The translations under genes and the position numbers were made by a program. A DNA stretch of 64,000 nt from Taudactylus pleione (taxonomy: Eukaryota; Chordata; Amphibia; Anura; Myobatrachidae). Each line of letters starts with the position of its first letter. The first letter of the stretch is position 1. The stretch covers positions 248,001-312,000 of the forward strand of contig JAUIMM010002020.1 in assembly GCA_031769625.1 (NCBI GenBank). The letters are read 5' to 3'. Shown here one piece after another: positions 12,301-25,811 of this stretch. The notes beneath the pieces were generated by a model that was not told the DNA's origin, made no database searches, and worked only from the letters and a program-made list of their open reading frames with translations.

Positions 12301-13191
12301 TGCATTGAAAGCAATGAAAACAACAAAAGCACATACTTTGTGTTATCTCCTCTTGTAGCAAACACAGACAGCTCAAAATTTCACTGGATGTGTTGAAGAC
12401 CAAGACCCACAAATGTGATGTGAAATGGTTTTTCTCCCATGTTGCGTTTAAGAGAAAACAGCAATTGCTCGTTTTAGGCAAAAATGCATTGAAAGCAATG
12501 GAACCAACAAAAACGCATACTTTGTGTTATCTCCTCTTGTAGCAAACACAGGCAGCTCAAAATTTCACTGGATGTGTTGAAGACCAATACCAACAAATGT
12601 GATGTGAAATGGTTTTTCTCCCATGTTGCGTTTAAGAGAAAACAGCAATTGCTCATTTTAGGCCAAAATGCATTGAAAGCAATGGAACCAACAAAAGCGC
12701 ATACTTTGTGTTATCTCCTCTTGTAGCAAACACAGGCAGCTCAAAATTTCACTGGATGTGTTGAAGACCAAGACCCACAAATGTGATGTGAAATTGGTTT
12801 TTCTCCCATATTGCGTTTAAGAGAAAACAGCAATTGCACGTTTTAGGCCAAAATGCATTGAAAGCAATGGAAACAACAAAAGCGCATACTTTGTGTTATC
12901 TCCTCTTGTAGCAAACACAGGCAGTTCAAAATTTCACTGGATGTGTTGAAGACCAAGACCAACAAATGTGATGTGAAATGGTTTTTCTCCCATGTTGCGT
13001 TTAAGAGAAAACAGCAAATGCACGTTTTAGGCCAAAATGCATTGAAAGCAATGGAAACAACAAAAGCGCATAAGTTGTGTTATCTCCTCTTGTAGCAAAC
13101 ACAGACAGCTCAAAATTTCACTGGATGTGTTGAAGACCAAGACCCACAAATGTGATGTGAAATGGTTTTTCTCCCATGTTGCGTTTAAGAG
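8777..13191 (+). repeat. Twelve-monomer (about 2.2-kb) tandem duplication
   Basis: Copy 1 is about 8777-10984 and copy 2 about 10985-13191. Rare alleles match at an offset of 2208 and then 2207 bases: GGCAGAAC (8875/11083), AAAGTACATACG (about 9568/11775), the one-base-short G/T run (9851/12058), AAAAACGCATAC (10303/12510), the extra T in GAAATTGG (10585/12792) and GCATAAGTTG (10861/13068). The one-base step in offset is explained by a deletion in copy 2 at about 11227, where AAAAGCGCATAC became AAAAGAAATAC. Few substitutions separate the copies (for example near 9135, 9252 and 9817), so the event is recent relative to the general monomer divergence. Confidence 0.85.
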
Positions 13192-16100
13192 AAAACAGCA
13201 ATTGCTCGTTTTAGGCCAAAATGCATTGAAAGCAATGGAAACAAGAAAAGCGCATACTTTGTGTTATCTCCTCTTGTAGCAAATACAGACAGCTCAAAAT
13301 TTCACTGGATGTGTTGAAGACCAAGACCAACAAATGTGAGGTGAAATGGTTTTTCTCCCATGTTGCGTTTAAGAGAAAACAGCAAATGCACGTTTTAGGC
13401 CAAAATGCATTGAAAGCAATGAAAACAACAAAAGCGCATACTTTGTGTTATCTCCTCTTGTAGCAAACACAGACAGCTCAAAATTTCACTGGATGTGTTG
13501 AAGACCAAGACCCACAAATGTGATGTGAAATGGTTTTTCTCCCATGTTGCGTTTAAGAGAAAACAGCAATTGCTCGTTTTAGGCCAAAATGCATTGAAAG
13601 CAATGGAACCAACAAAAGCGCATACTTTGTGTTATCTCCTCTTGTAGCAAACAAAGGCAGCTCAAAATTACACTGGATGTGTTGAAGACCAAGACCAACA
13701 AATGTGATGTGAAATGGTTTTTCTCCCATGTTGCGTTTAAGAGAAAACAGCAAATGCACGTTTTAGGCCAAAATGCATTGAAAGCAATGGAAACAACAAA
13801 AGCGCATACGTTGTGTTATCTCCTCTTGTAGCAAGCACAGACAGCTCAAAATTTCACTGGATGTGTTGAAGACCAAGACCAACAAATGTGATGTGAAATG
13901 GTTTTTCTCCCATGTTGCGTTTAAGAGAAAACAGCAAATGCACGTTTTAGGCCAAAATGCATTGAAAGCAATGGAAACAACAAAAGCGCATACTTTGTGT
14001 TATCTTCTCTTGTAGCAAACACAGGCAGCTCAAAATTTCACTGGATGTGTTGAAGACCAAGACCAACAAATGTGATGTGAAATGGTTTTTCTCCCATGTT
14101 GCATTTAAGAGAAAACAGCAAATGCACGTTTTAGGTCAAAATGCTTTGAAAGCAATGGAAACAGCAAAAGCGCATACTTTCTGTTATCTCCACTTGTAGC
14201 AAACACAGACAGCTCAAAATTTCACTGGATGTGTTGAAGACCAAGACCCACAAATGTGATGTGAAATGGTTTTTCTCCCATGTTGCGTTTAAGAGAAAAC
14301 AGCAATTGCTCGTTTTAGGCCAAAATGCATTGAAAGCAATGGAACCAACAAAAGCGCATACTTTGTGTTATCTCCTCTTGTAGCAAACACAGACAGCTCA
14401 AAATTTTACTGGATGTGTTGAAGACCAAGACCCACAAATGTGATGTGAAATGGTTTTTCTCCCATGTTGCGTTTAAGAGAAAACAGCAAATGCACGTTTT
14501 AGGCCAAAATGTATTGAAAGCAATGAAAACAACAAAAGCGCATACTTTGTGTTATCTCCTCTTGTAGCAAACACAGACAGCTCAAAATTTCACTGGATGT
14601 GTTGAAGACCAAGACCCACAAATGTGATGTGAAATGGTTTTTCTCCCATGTTGCGTTTAAGAGAAAACAGCAATTGCTCGTTTTAGGCCAAAATGCATTG
14701 AAAGCAATGGAACCAACAAAAGCGCATACTTTGTGTTATCTCCTCTTGTAGCAAACACAGACAGCTCAAAATTTCACTGGATGTGTTGAAGACCAAGACC
14801 CACAAATGTGATGTGAAATGGTTTTTCTCCCATGTTGCGTTTAAGAGAAAACAGCAATTGCTCATTTTAGGCCAAAATGCATTGAAAGCAATGGAACCAA
14901 CAAAAGCGCATACTTTGTGTTATCTCCTCTTGTAGCAAACACAGGCAGAACAAAATTTCACTGGATGTGTTGAAGACCAAGACCCACAAATGTGATGTGA
15001 AATGGTTTTTCTCCCATATTGCGTTTAAGAGAAAACAGCAATTGCACGTTTTAGGCCAAAATGCATTGAAAGCAATGGAAACAACAAAAGCGCATACTTT
15101 GTGTTATCTCCTCTTGTAGCAAACACAGACAGTTCAAAATTTCACTGGATGTGTTGAAGACCAATACCCACAAATGTGATGTGAAATGGTTTTTCTCCCA
15201 TGTTGCGTTTAAGAGAAAACAGCAAATGCATGTTTTAGGCCAAAATGCATTGAAAGCAATGGAAACAACAAAAGCGCATACTTTGTGTTATCTCCTCTTG
15301 TAGCAAACACAGGCAGCTCAAAATTTCACTGGATGTGTTGAAGACCAAGACCCACAAATGTGATGTGAAATGGTTTTTCTCCCATATTGCGTTTAAGAGA
15401 AAACAGCAATTGCACGTTTTAGGCCAAAATGCATTGAAAGCAATGGAAACAACAAAAGCGCATACTTTTTGTTATCTCCTCTTGTAGCAAACACAGACAG
15501 CTCAAAATTTCACTGGATGTGTTGAAGACCAAGACCCACAAATGTGATGTGAAATGGTTTTTCTCCCATGTTGCGTTTAAGAGAAAACAGCAAATGCACG
15601 TTTTAGCCCAAAATGCTTTGAAAGCAATGGAAACAACAAAAGTGCATACGTTGTGTTATCTCCTCTTGTAGCAAACACAGACAGCTCAAAATTTCACTGG
15701 ATGTGTTGAAGACCAAGACCAACAAATGTGATGTGAAATGGTTTTTCTCCCATGTTGCGTTTAAGAGAAAACAGCAAATGCACGTTTTAGGCCAAAATGC
15801 ATTGAAAGCAATGAAAACAACAAAAGCGCATACTTTGTGTTATCTCCTCTTGTAGCAAACACAGACAGCTCAAAATTTCACTGGATGTGTTGAAGACCAA
15901 GACCCACAAATGTGATGTGAAATGTTTTTCTCCCATGTTGCGTTTAAGAGAAAACAGCAATTGCTCATTTTACGCCAAAATGCATTGAAAGCAATGGAAC
16001 CAACAAAAGCGCACACTTTGTGTTATCTCCTCTTGTAGCAAACACAGGCAGCTCAAAATTTCACTGGATGTGTTGAAGTCCAAGACCAACAAATGTGATG

Positions 16101-17200
16101 TGAAATGGTTTTTCTCCCATGTTGCGTTTAAGAGAAAACAGCAAATGCACGTTTTAGGCCAAAATGCATTGAAAGCAATGAAAACAACAAAAGCGCATAC
16201 TTTGTGTTATCTCCTCTTGTAGCAAACACAGACAGCTCAAAATTTCACTGGATGTGTTGAAGACCAAGACCCACAAATGTGATGTGAAATGGTTTTTCTC
16301 CCATGTTGCGTTTAAGAGAAAACAGCAATTGCTCGTTTTAGGCAAAAATGCATTGAAAGCAATGGAACCAACAAAAGCGCATACTTTGTGTTATCTCCTC
16401 TTGTAGCAAACACAGGCAGCTCAAAATTTCACTGGATGTGTTGAAGACCAATACCAACAAATGTGATGTGAAATGGTTTTTCTCCCATGTTGCGTTTAAG
16501 AGAAAACAGCAATTGCTCATTTTAGGCCAAAATGCATTGAAAGCAATGGAACCAACAAAAGCGCATACTTTGTGTTATCTCCTCTTGTAGCAAACACAGG
16601 CAGCTCAAAATTTCACTGGATGTGTTGAAGACCAAGACCCACAAATGTGATGTGAAATGGTTTTTCTCCCATATTGCGTTTAAGAGAAAACAGCAATTGC
16701 ACGTTTTAGGCCAAAATGCATTGAAAGCAATGGAAACAACAAAAGCGCATACTTTGTGTTATCTCCTCTTGTAGCAAACACAGGCAGCTCAAAATTTCAC
16801 TGGATATGTTGAAGACCAAGACCAACAAATGTGATGTGAAATGGTTTTTCTCCCATGTTGCGTTTAAGAGAAAACAGCAAATGCACGTTTTAGGCCAAAA
16901 TGCATTGAAAGCAATGGAAACAACAAAAGCGCATAAGTTGTGTTGTCTCCTCTTGTAGCAAACACAGACAGCTCAAAATTTCACTGGATGTGTTGAAGAC
17001 CAAGACCCACAAATGTGATGTGAAATGGTTTTTCTCCCATGTTGCGTTTATGAGAAAACAGCAATTGCTCGTTTTAGGCCAAAATGCATTGAAAGCAATG
17101 GAAACAAGAAAAGCGCATACTTTGTGTTATCTCCTCTTGTAGCAAACACAGACAGCTCAAAATTTCACTGGATGTGTTGAAGACCAAGACCAACAAATGT

Positions 17201-20200
17201 GAGGTGAAATGGTTTTTCTCCCATGTTGCGTTTAAGAGAAAACAGCAAATGCACGTTTTAGGCCAAAATGCATTGAAAGCAATGAAAACAACAAAAGCGC
17301 ATACTTTGTGTTATCTCCTCTTGTAGCAAACACAGACAGCTCAAAATTTCACTGGATGTGTTGAAGACCAAGACCCACAAATGTGATGTGAAATGGTTTT
17401 TCTCCCATGTTGCGTTTAAGAGAAAACAGCAATTGCTCGTTTTAGGCCAAAATGCATTGAAAGCAATGGAACCAACAAAAGCGCATACTTTGTGTTATCT
17501 CCTCTTGTAGCAAACACAGGCAGCTCAAAATTACACTGGATGTGTTGAAGACCAAGACCAACAAATGTGATGTGAAATGGTTTTTCTCCCATGTTGCGTT
17601 TAAGAGAAAACAGCAAATGCACGTTTTAGGCCAAAATGCATTGAAAGCAATGGAAACAACAAAAGCGCATACGTTGTGTTATCTCCTCTTGTAGCAAGCA
17701 CAGACAGCTCAAAATTTCACTGGATGTGTTGAAGACCAAGACCAACAAATGTGATGTGAAATGGTTTTTCTCCCATGTTGCGTTTAAGAGAAAACAGCAA
17801 ATGCACGTTTTAGGCCAAAATGCATTGAAAGCAATGGAAACAACAAAAGCGCATACTTTGTGTTATCTTCTCTTGTAGCAAACACAGGCAGCTCAAAATT
17901 TCACTGGATGTGTTGAAGACCAAGACCAACAAATGTGATGTGAAATGGTTTTTCTCCCATGTTGCATTTAAGAGAAAACAGCAAATGCACGTTTTAGGTC
18001 AAAATGCTTTGAAAGCAATGGAAACAGCAAAAGCGCATACTTTCTGTTATCTCCACTTGTAGCAAACACAGACAGCTCAAAATTTCACTGGATGTGTTGA
18101 AGACCAAGACCCACAAATGTGTTGTGAAATGGTTTTTCTCCCATGTTGCGTTTAAGAGAAAACAGCAAATGCACGTTTTAGGCCAAAATGTATTGAAAGC
18201 AATGAAAACAACAAAAGCGCATACTTTGTGTTATCTCCTCTTGTAGCAAACACAGACAGCTCAAAATTTCACTGGATGTGTTGAAGACCAAGACCCACAA
18301 ATGTGATGTGAAATGGTTTTTCTCCCATGTTGCGTTTAAGAGAAAACAGCAATTGCTCGTTTTAGGCCAAAATGCATTGAAAGCAATGGAACCAACAAAA
18401 GCGCATACTTTGTGTTATCTCCTCTTGTAGCAAACACAGACAGCTCAAAATTTCACTGGATGTGTTGAAGACCAAGACCCACAAATGTGATGTGAAATGG
18501 TTTTTCTCCCATGTTGCGTTTAAGATAAAACAGCAATTGCACGTTTTAGGCCAAAATGCATTGAAAGCAATGGAAACAACAAAAGCGCATACTTTGTGTT
18601 ATCTCCTCTTGTAGCAAACACAGACAGTTCAAAATTTCACTGGATGTGTTGAAGACCAATACCCACAAATGTGATGTGAAATGGTTTTTCTCCCATGTTG
18701 CGTTTAAGAGAAAACAGCAAATGCACGTTTTAGGCCAAAATGCATTGAAAGCAATGGAAACAACAAAAGCGCATACTTTGTGTTATCTCCTCTTGTAGCA
18801 AACACAGGCAGCTCAAAATTTCACTGGATGTGTTGAAGACCAAGACCCACAAATGTGATGTGAAATGGTTTTTCTCCCATATTGCGTTTAAGAGAAAACA
18901 GCAATTGCACGTTTTAGGCCAAAATGCATTGAAAGCAATGGAAACAACAAAAGCGCATACTTTGTGTTATCTCCTCTTGTAGCAAACACAGACAGCTCAA
19001 AATTTCACTGGATGTGTTGAAGACCAAGACCCACAAATGTGATGTGAAATGGTTTTTCTCCCATGTTGCATTTAAGAGAAAACAGCAAATGCACGTTTTA
19101 GGCCAAAATGCTTTGAAAGCAATGGAAACAACAAAAGTGCATATGTTGTGTTATCTCCTCTTGTAGCAAACACAGACAGCTCAAAATTTCACTGGATGTG
19201 TTGAAGACCAAGACCAACAAATGTGATGTGAAATGGTTTTTCTCCCATGTTGCGTTTAAGAGAAAACAGCAAATGCACGTTTTAGGCCAAAATGCATTGA
19301 AAGCAATGAAAACAACAAAAGCGCATACTTTGTGTTATCTCCTCTTGTAGCAAACACAGACAGCTCAAAATTTCACTGGATGTGTTGAAGACCAAGACCC
19401 ACAAATGTGATGTGAAATGTTTTTCTCCCATGTTGCGTTTAAGAGAAAACAGCAATTGCTCATTTTAGGCCAAAATGCATTGAAAGCAATGGAACCAACA
19501 AAAGCGCACACTTTGTGTTATCTCCTCTTGTAGCAAACAAAGGCAGCTCAAAATTTCACTGGATGTGTTGAAGACCAAGACCAACAAATGTGATGTGAAA
19601 TGGTTTTTCTCCCATGTTGCGTTTAAGAGAAAACAGCAAATGCACGTTTTAGGCCAAAATGCATTGAAAGCAATGAAAACAACAAAAGCGCATACTTTGT
19701 GTTATCTCCTCTTGTAGCAAACACAGACAGCTCAAAATTTCACTGGATGTGTTGAAGACCAAGACCCACAAATGTGATGTGAAATGGTTTTTCTCCCATG
19801 TTGCGTTTAAGAGAAAACAGCAATTGCTCGTTTTAGGCAAAAATGCATTGAAAGCAATGGAACCAACAAAAGCGCATACTTTGTGTTATCTCCTCTTGTA
19901 GCAAACACAGGCAGCTCAAAATTTCACTGGATGTGTTGAAGACCAATACCAACAAATGTGATGTGAAATGGTTTTTCTCCCATGTTGCGTTTAAGAGAAA
20001 ACAGCAATTGCTCATTTTAGGCCAAAATGCATTGAAAGCAATGGAACCAACAAAAGCGCATACTTTGTGTTATCTCCTCTTGTAGCAAACACAGGCAGCT
20101 CAAAATTTCACTGGATGTGTTGAAGACCAAGACCCACAAATGTGATGTGAAATGGTTTTTCTCCCATATTGCGTTTAAGAGAAAACAGCAATTGTACGTT

Positions 20201-23200
20201 TTAGGCCAAAATGCATTGAAAGCAATGGAAACAACAAAAGCGCATACTTTGTGTTATCTCCTCTTGTAGCAAACACAGGCAGCTCAAAATTTCACTGGAT
20301 GTGTTGAAGACCAAGACCAACAAATGTGATGTGAAATGGTTTTTCTCCCATGTTGCGTTTAAGAGAAAACAGCAAATGCACGTTTTAGGCCAAAATGCAT
20401 TGAAAGCAATGGAAACAACAAAAGCGCCTAAGTTGTGTTATCTCCTCTTGTAGCAAACACAGACAGCTCAAAATTTCACTGGATGTGTTGAAGACCAAGA
20501 CCAACAAATGTGAGGTGAAATGGTTTTTCTCCCATGTTGCGTTTAAGAGAAAACAGCAAATGCACGTTTTAGGCCAAAATGCATTGAAAGCAATGGAAAC
20601 AACAAAAGCGCCTAAGTTGTGTTATCTCCTCTTGTAGCAAACACAGAAAGCTCAAAATTTCACTGGATGTGTTGAAGACCAAGACCCACAAATGTGATGT
20701 GAAATGGTTTTTCTCCCATGTTGCGTTTAAGAGAAAACAGCAATTGCTCGTTTTAGGCCAAAATGCATTGAAAGCAATGGAACCAACAAAAGCGCATACT
20801 TTGTGTTATCTCCTCTTGTAGCAAACACAGGCAGCTCAAAATTACACTGGATGTGTTGAAGACCAAGACCAACAAATGTGATGTGAAATGGTTTTTCTCC
20901 CATGTTGCGTTTAAGAGAAAACAGCAAATGCACGTTTTAGGCCAAAATGCATTGAAAGCAATGGAAACAACAAAAGCGCATACGTTGTGTTATCTCCTCT
21001 TGTAGCAAGCACAGACAGCTCAAAATTTCACTGGATGTGTTGAAGACCAAGACCCACAAATGTGATGTGAAATGGTTTTTCTCCCATGTTGCGTTTAAGA
21101 GAAAACAGCAAATGCACGTTTTAGGCCAAAATGCATTGAAAGCAATGGAAACAACAAAAGCGCATACTTTGTGTTATCATCTCTTGTAGCAAACACAGGC
21201 AGCTCAAAATTTCACTGGATGTGTTGAAGACCAAGACCAACAAATGTGATGTGAAATGGTTTTTCTCCCATGTTGCATTTAAGAGAAAACAGCAAATGCA
21301 CGTTTTAGGTTAAAATGCTTTGAAAGCAATGGAACCAACAAAAGCGCATACTTTGTGTTATCTCCTCTTGTAGCAAACACAGACAGCTCAAAATTTTACT
21401 GGATGTGTTGAAGACCAAGACCCACAAATGTGATGTGAAATGGTTTTTCTCCCATGTTGCGTTTAAGAGAAAACAGCAAATGCACGTTTTAGGCCAAAAT
21501 GTATTGAAAGCAATGAAAACAACAAAAGCGCATACTTTGTGTTATCTCCTCTTGTAGCAAACACAGACAGCTCAAAATTTCACTGGATGTGTTGAAGACC
21601 AAGACCCACAAATGTGATGTGAAATGGTTTTTCTCCCATGTTGCGTTTAAGAGAAAACAGCAATTGCTCGTTTTAGGCCAAAATGCATTGAAAGCAATGG
21701 AACCAACAAAAGCGCATACTTTGTTTTATCTCCTCTTGTAGCAAACACAGGCAGCTCAAAATTTCACTGGATGTGTTGAAGACCAAGACCAACAAATGTG
21801 ATGTGAAATGGATTTTCTCCCATGTTGCGTTTAAGAGAAAACAGCAAATGCACGTTTTAGGCCAAAATGCATTGAAAGCAATGAAAACAACAAAAGTGCA
21901 TACGTTGTGTTATCTCCTCTTGTAGCAAACACAGACAGCTCAAAATTTCACTGGATGTGTTGAAGACCAAGACCAACAAATGTGATGTGAAATGGTTTTT
22001 CTCCCATGTTGCGTTTAAGAGAAAACAGCAAATGCACGTTTTAGGCCAAAATGCATTGAAAGCAATGAAAACAACAAAAGCGCATACTTTGTGTTATCTC
22101 CTCTTGTAGCAAACACAGACAGCTCAAAATTTCACTGGATGTGTTGAAGACCAAGACCCACAAATGTGATGTGAAATGGTTTTTCTCCCATGTTGCGTTT
22201 AAGAGAAAACAGCAATTGCTCATTTTAGGCCAAAATGCATTGAAAGCAATGGAACCAACAAAAGCGCATACTTTGTGTTATCTCCTCTTGTAGCAAACAC
22301 AGGCAGAACAAAATTTCACTGGATGTGTTGAAGACCAAGACCCACAAATGTGATGTGAAATGGTTTTTCTCCCATATTGCGTTTAAGAGAAAACAGCAAT
22401 TGCTCGTTTTAGGCCAAAATGCATTGAAAGCAATGGAAACAACAAAAGCGCATACTTTGTGTTATCTCCTCTTGTAGCAAACACAGACAGTTCAAAATTT
22501 CACTGGATGTGTTGAAGACCAATACCCACAAATGTGATGTGAAATGGTTTTTCTCCCATGTTGCGTTTAAGAGAAAACAGCAAATGCACGTTTTAGGCCA
22601 AAATGCATTGAAAGCAATGGAAACAACAAAAGCGCATACTTTGTGTTATCTCCTCTTGTAGCAAACACAGGCAGCTCAAAATTTCACTGGATGTGTTGAA
22701 GACCAAGACCCACAAATGTGATGTGAAATGGTTTTTCTCCCATGTTGCGTTTAAGAGAAAACAGCAATTGCTCATTTTAGGCCAAAATGCATTGAAAGCA
22801 ATGGAACCAACAAAAGCGCACACTTTGTGTTATCTCCTCTTGTAGCAAACACAGGCAGCTCAAAATTTCACTGGGTGTGTTGAAGACCAAGACCAACAAA
22901 TGTGATGTGAAATGGTTTTTCTCCCATGTTGCGTTTAAGAGAAAACAGCAAATGCACGTTTTAGGCCAAAATGCATTGAAAGCAATGAAAACAACAAAAG
23001 CGCATACTTTGTGTTATCTCCTCTTGTAGCAAACACAGACAGCTCAAAATTTCACTGGATGTGTTGAAGACCAAGACCCACAAATGTGATGTGAAATGGT
23101 TTTTCTCCCATGTTGCGTTTAAGAGAAAACAGCAATTGCTCGTTTTAGGCAAAAATGCATTGAAAGCAATGGAACCAACAAAAGCGCATACTTTGTGTTA

Positions 23201-23823
23201 TCTCCTCTTGAAGCAAACACAGGCAGCTCAAAATTTCACTGGATGTGTTGAAGACCAATACCAACAAATGTGATGTGAAATGGTTTTTCTCCCATGTTGC
23301 GTTTAAGAGAAAACAGCAATTGCTCATTTTAGGCCAAAATGCATTGAAAGCAATGGAACCAACAAAAGCGCATACTTTGTGTTATCTCCTCTTGTAGCAA
23401 ACACAGGCAGCTCAAAATTTCACTGGATGTGTTGAAGACCAAGACCCACAAATGTGATGTGAAATGGTTTTTCTCCCATATTGCGTTTAAGAGAAAACAG
23501 CAATTGCACGTTTTAGGCCAAAATGCATTGAAAGCAATGGAAACAACAAAAGCGCATACTTTGTGTTATCTCCTCTTGTAGCAAACACAGGCAGCTCAAA
23601 ATTTCACTGGATGTGTTGAAGACCAAGACCAACAAATGTGATGTGAAATGGTTTTTCTCCCATGTTGCGTTTAAGAGAAAACAGCAAATGCACGTTTTAG
23701 GCCAAAATGCATTGAAAGCAATGGAAACAACAAAAGCGCCTAAGTTGTGTTATCTCCTCTTGTAGCAAACACAGACAGCTCAAAATTTCACTGGATGTGT
23801 TGAAGACCAAGACCAACAAATGT
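17201..23823 (+). repeat. Two consecutive 18-monomer HOR copies
   Basis: The GAGGTG marker at 17201, 20512 and 23824 delimits two units of 3311 and 3312 bases. The one-base difference is the deletion near 19419. The first copy contains the TTCTGTTATCTCCAC unit (about 18047). The second instead has the hybrid 5/6 unit (21155) and a TTTGTTTTATC unit. Thus copies of equal length differ in internal composition, which shows compensating gains and losses. Confidence 0.75.
21155..21338 (+). repeat. Hybrid 5/6 monomer, second occurrence
   Basis: It has the same fused allele order and the same private GGTTAAAATG change as the unit at 7174. It also carries TATCATCTC, a private substitution where most related units have TATCTTCTC. 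It marks the HOR copy at 20512-23823 as the subtype that lost position 6. Confidence 0.75.
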
Positions 23824-24339
23824 GAGGTGAAATGGTTTTTCTCCCATGTTGCGTTTAAGAGAAAACAGCAAATGCACGTTTTAGGCCAAAATGCATTGAA
23901 AGCAATGAAAACAACAAAAGCGCATACTTTGTGTTATCTCCTCTTGTAGCAAACACAGACAGCTCAAAATTTCACTGGATGTGTTGAAGACCAAGACCCA
24001 CAAATGTGATGTGAAATGGTTTTTCTCCCATGTTGCGTTTAAGAGAAAACAGCAATTGCTCGTTTTAGGCCAAAATGCATTGAAAGCAATGGAACCAACA
24101 AAAGCGCATACTTTGTGTTATCTCCTCTTGTAGCAAACACAGGCAGCTCAAAATTACACTGGATGTGTTGAAGACCAAGACCAACAAATGTGATGTGAAA
24201 TGGTTTTTCTCCCATGTTGCGTTTAAGAGAAAACAGCAAATGCACGTTTTAGGCCAAAATGCATTGAAAGCAATGGAAACAACAAAAGCGCATACGTTGT
24301 GTTATCTCCTCTTGTAGCAAGCACAGACAGCTCAAAATT

Positions 24340-25811
24340 TCACTGGATGTGTTGAAGACCAAGACCCACAAATGTGATGTGAAATGGTTTTTCTCACATG
24401 TTGCGTTTAAGAGAAAACAGCAAATGCACGTTTTAGGCCAAAATGCATTGAAAGCAATGGAAACAACAAAAGCGCATACTTTGTGTTATCTTCTCTTGTA
24501 GCAAACACAGGCAGCTCAAAATTTCACTGGATGTGTTGAAGACCAAGACCAACAAATGTGATGTGAAATGGTTTTTCTCCCATGTTGCATTTAAGAGAAA
24601 ACAGCAAATGCACGTTTTAGGTTAAAATGCTTTGAAAGCAATGGAACCAACAAAAGCGCATACTTTGTGTTATCTCCTCTTGTAGCAAACACAGACAGCT
24701 CAAAATTTTACTGGATGTGTTGAAGACCAAGACCCACAAATGTGATGTGAAATGGTTTTTCTCCCATGTTGCGTTTAAGAGAAAACAGCAAATGCACGTT
24801 TTAGGCCAAAATGTATTGAAAGCAATGAAAACAACAAAAGCGCATACTTTGTGTTATCTCCTCTTGTAGCAAACACAGACAGCTCAAAATTTCACTGGAT
24901 GTGTTGAAGACCAAGACCCACAAATGTGATGTGAAATGGTTTTTCTCCCATGTTGCGTTTAAGAGAAAACAGCAATTGCTCGTTTTAGGCCAAAATGCAT
25001 TGAAAGCAATGGAACCAACAAAAGCGCATACTTTGTTTTATCTCCTCTTGTAGCAAACACAGGCAGCTCAAAATTTCACTGGATGTGTTGAAGACCAAGA
25101 CCCACAAATGTGATGTGAAATGGTTTTTCTCCCATGTTGCGTTTAAGAGAAAACAGCAAATGCACGTTTTAGGCCAAAATGCATTGAAAGCAATGGAAAC
25201 AACAAAAGCGCATACTTTGTGTTATCTTCTCTTGTAGCAAACACAGGCAGCTCAAAATTTCACTGGATGTGTTGAAGACCAAGACCAACAAATGTGATGT
25301 GAAATGGTTTTTCTCCCATGTTGCATTTAAGAGAAAACAGCAAATGCACGTTTTAGGTTAAAATGCTTTGAAAGCAATGGAACCAACAAAAGCGCATACT
25401 TTGTGTTATCTCCTCTTGTAGCAAACACAGACAGCTCAAAATTTTACTGGATGTGTTGAAGACCAAGACCCACAAATGTGATGTGAAATGGTTTTTCTCC
25501 CATGTTGCGTTTAAGAGAAAACAGCAAATGCACGTTTTAGGCCAAAATGTATTGAAAGCAATGAAAACAACAAAAGCGCATACTTTGTGTTATCTCCTCT
25601 TGTAGCAAACACAGACAGCTCAAAATTTCACTGGATGTGTTGAAGACCAAGACCCACAAATGTGATGTGAAATGGTTTTTCTCCCATGTTGCCTTTAAGT
25701 GAAAACAGCAATTGCTCGTTTTAGTCCAAAATGCATTGAAAGCAATGGAACCAACAAAAGCGCATACTTTGTTTTATCTCCTCTTGTAGCAAACACAGGC
25801 AGCTCAAAATT
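24340..25811 (+). repeat. Four-monomer (736-bp) tandem duplication
   Basis: Two adjacent copies, about 24340-25075 and 25076-25811, each contain the hybrid 5/6 unit (24467 and 25203), the AATTTTACTGG unit, the ATGTATTG unit and a unit starting TTTGTTTTATC. The second copy has private substitutions near 25693-25725 (GCCTTTAAGTG and TTAGTCC). The offset is exactly 4 x 184 bases. Confidence 0.75.
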
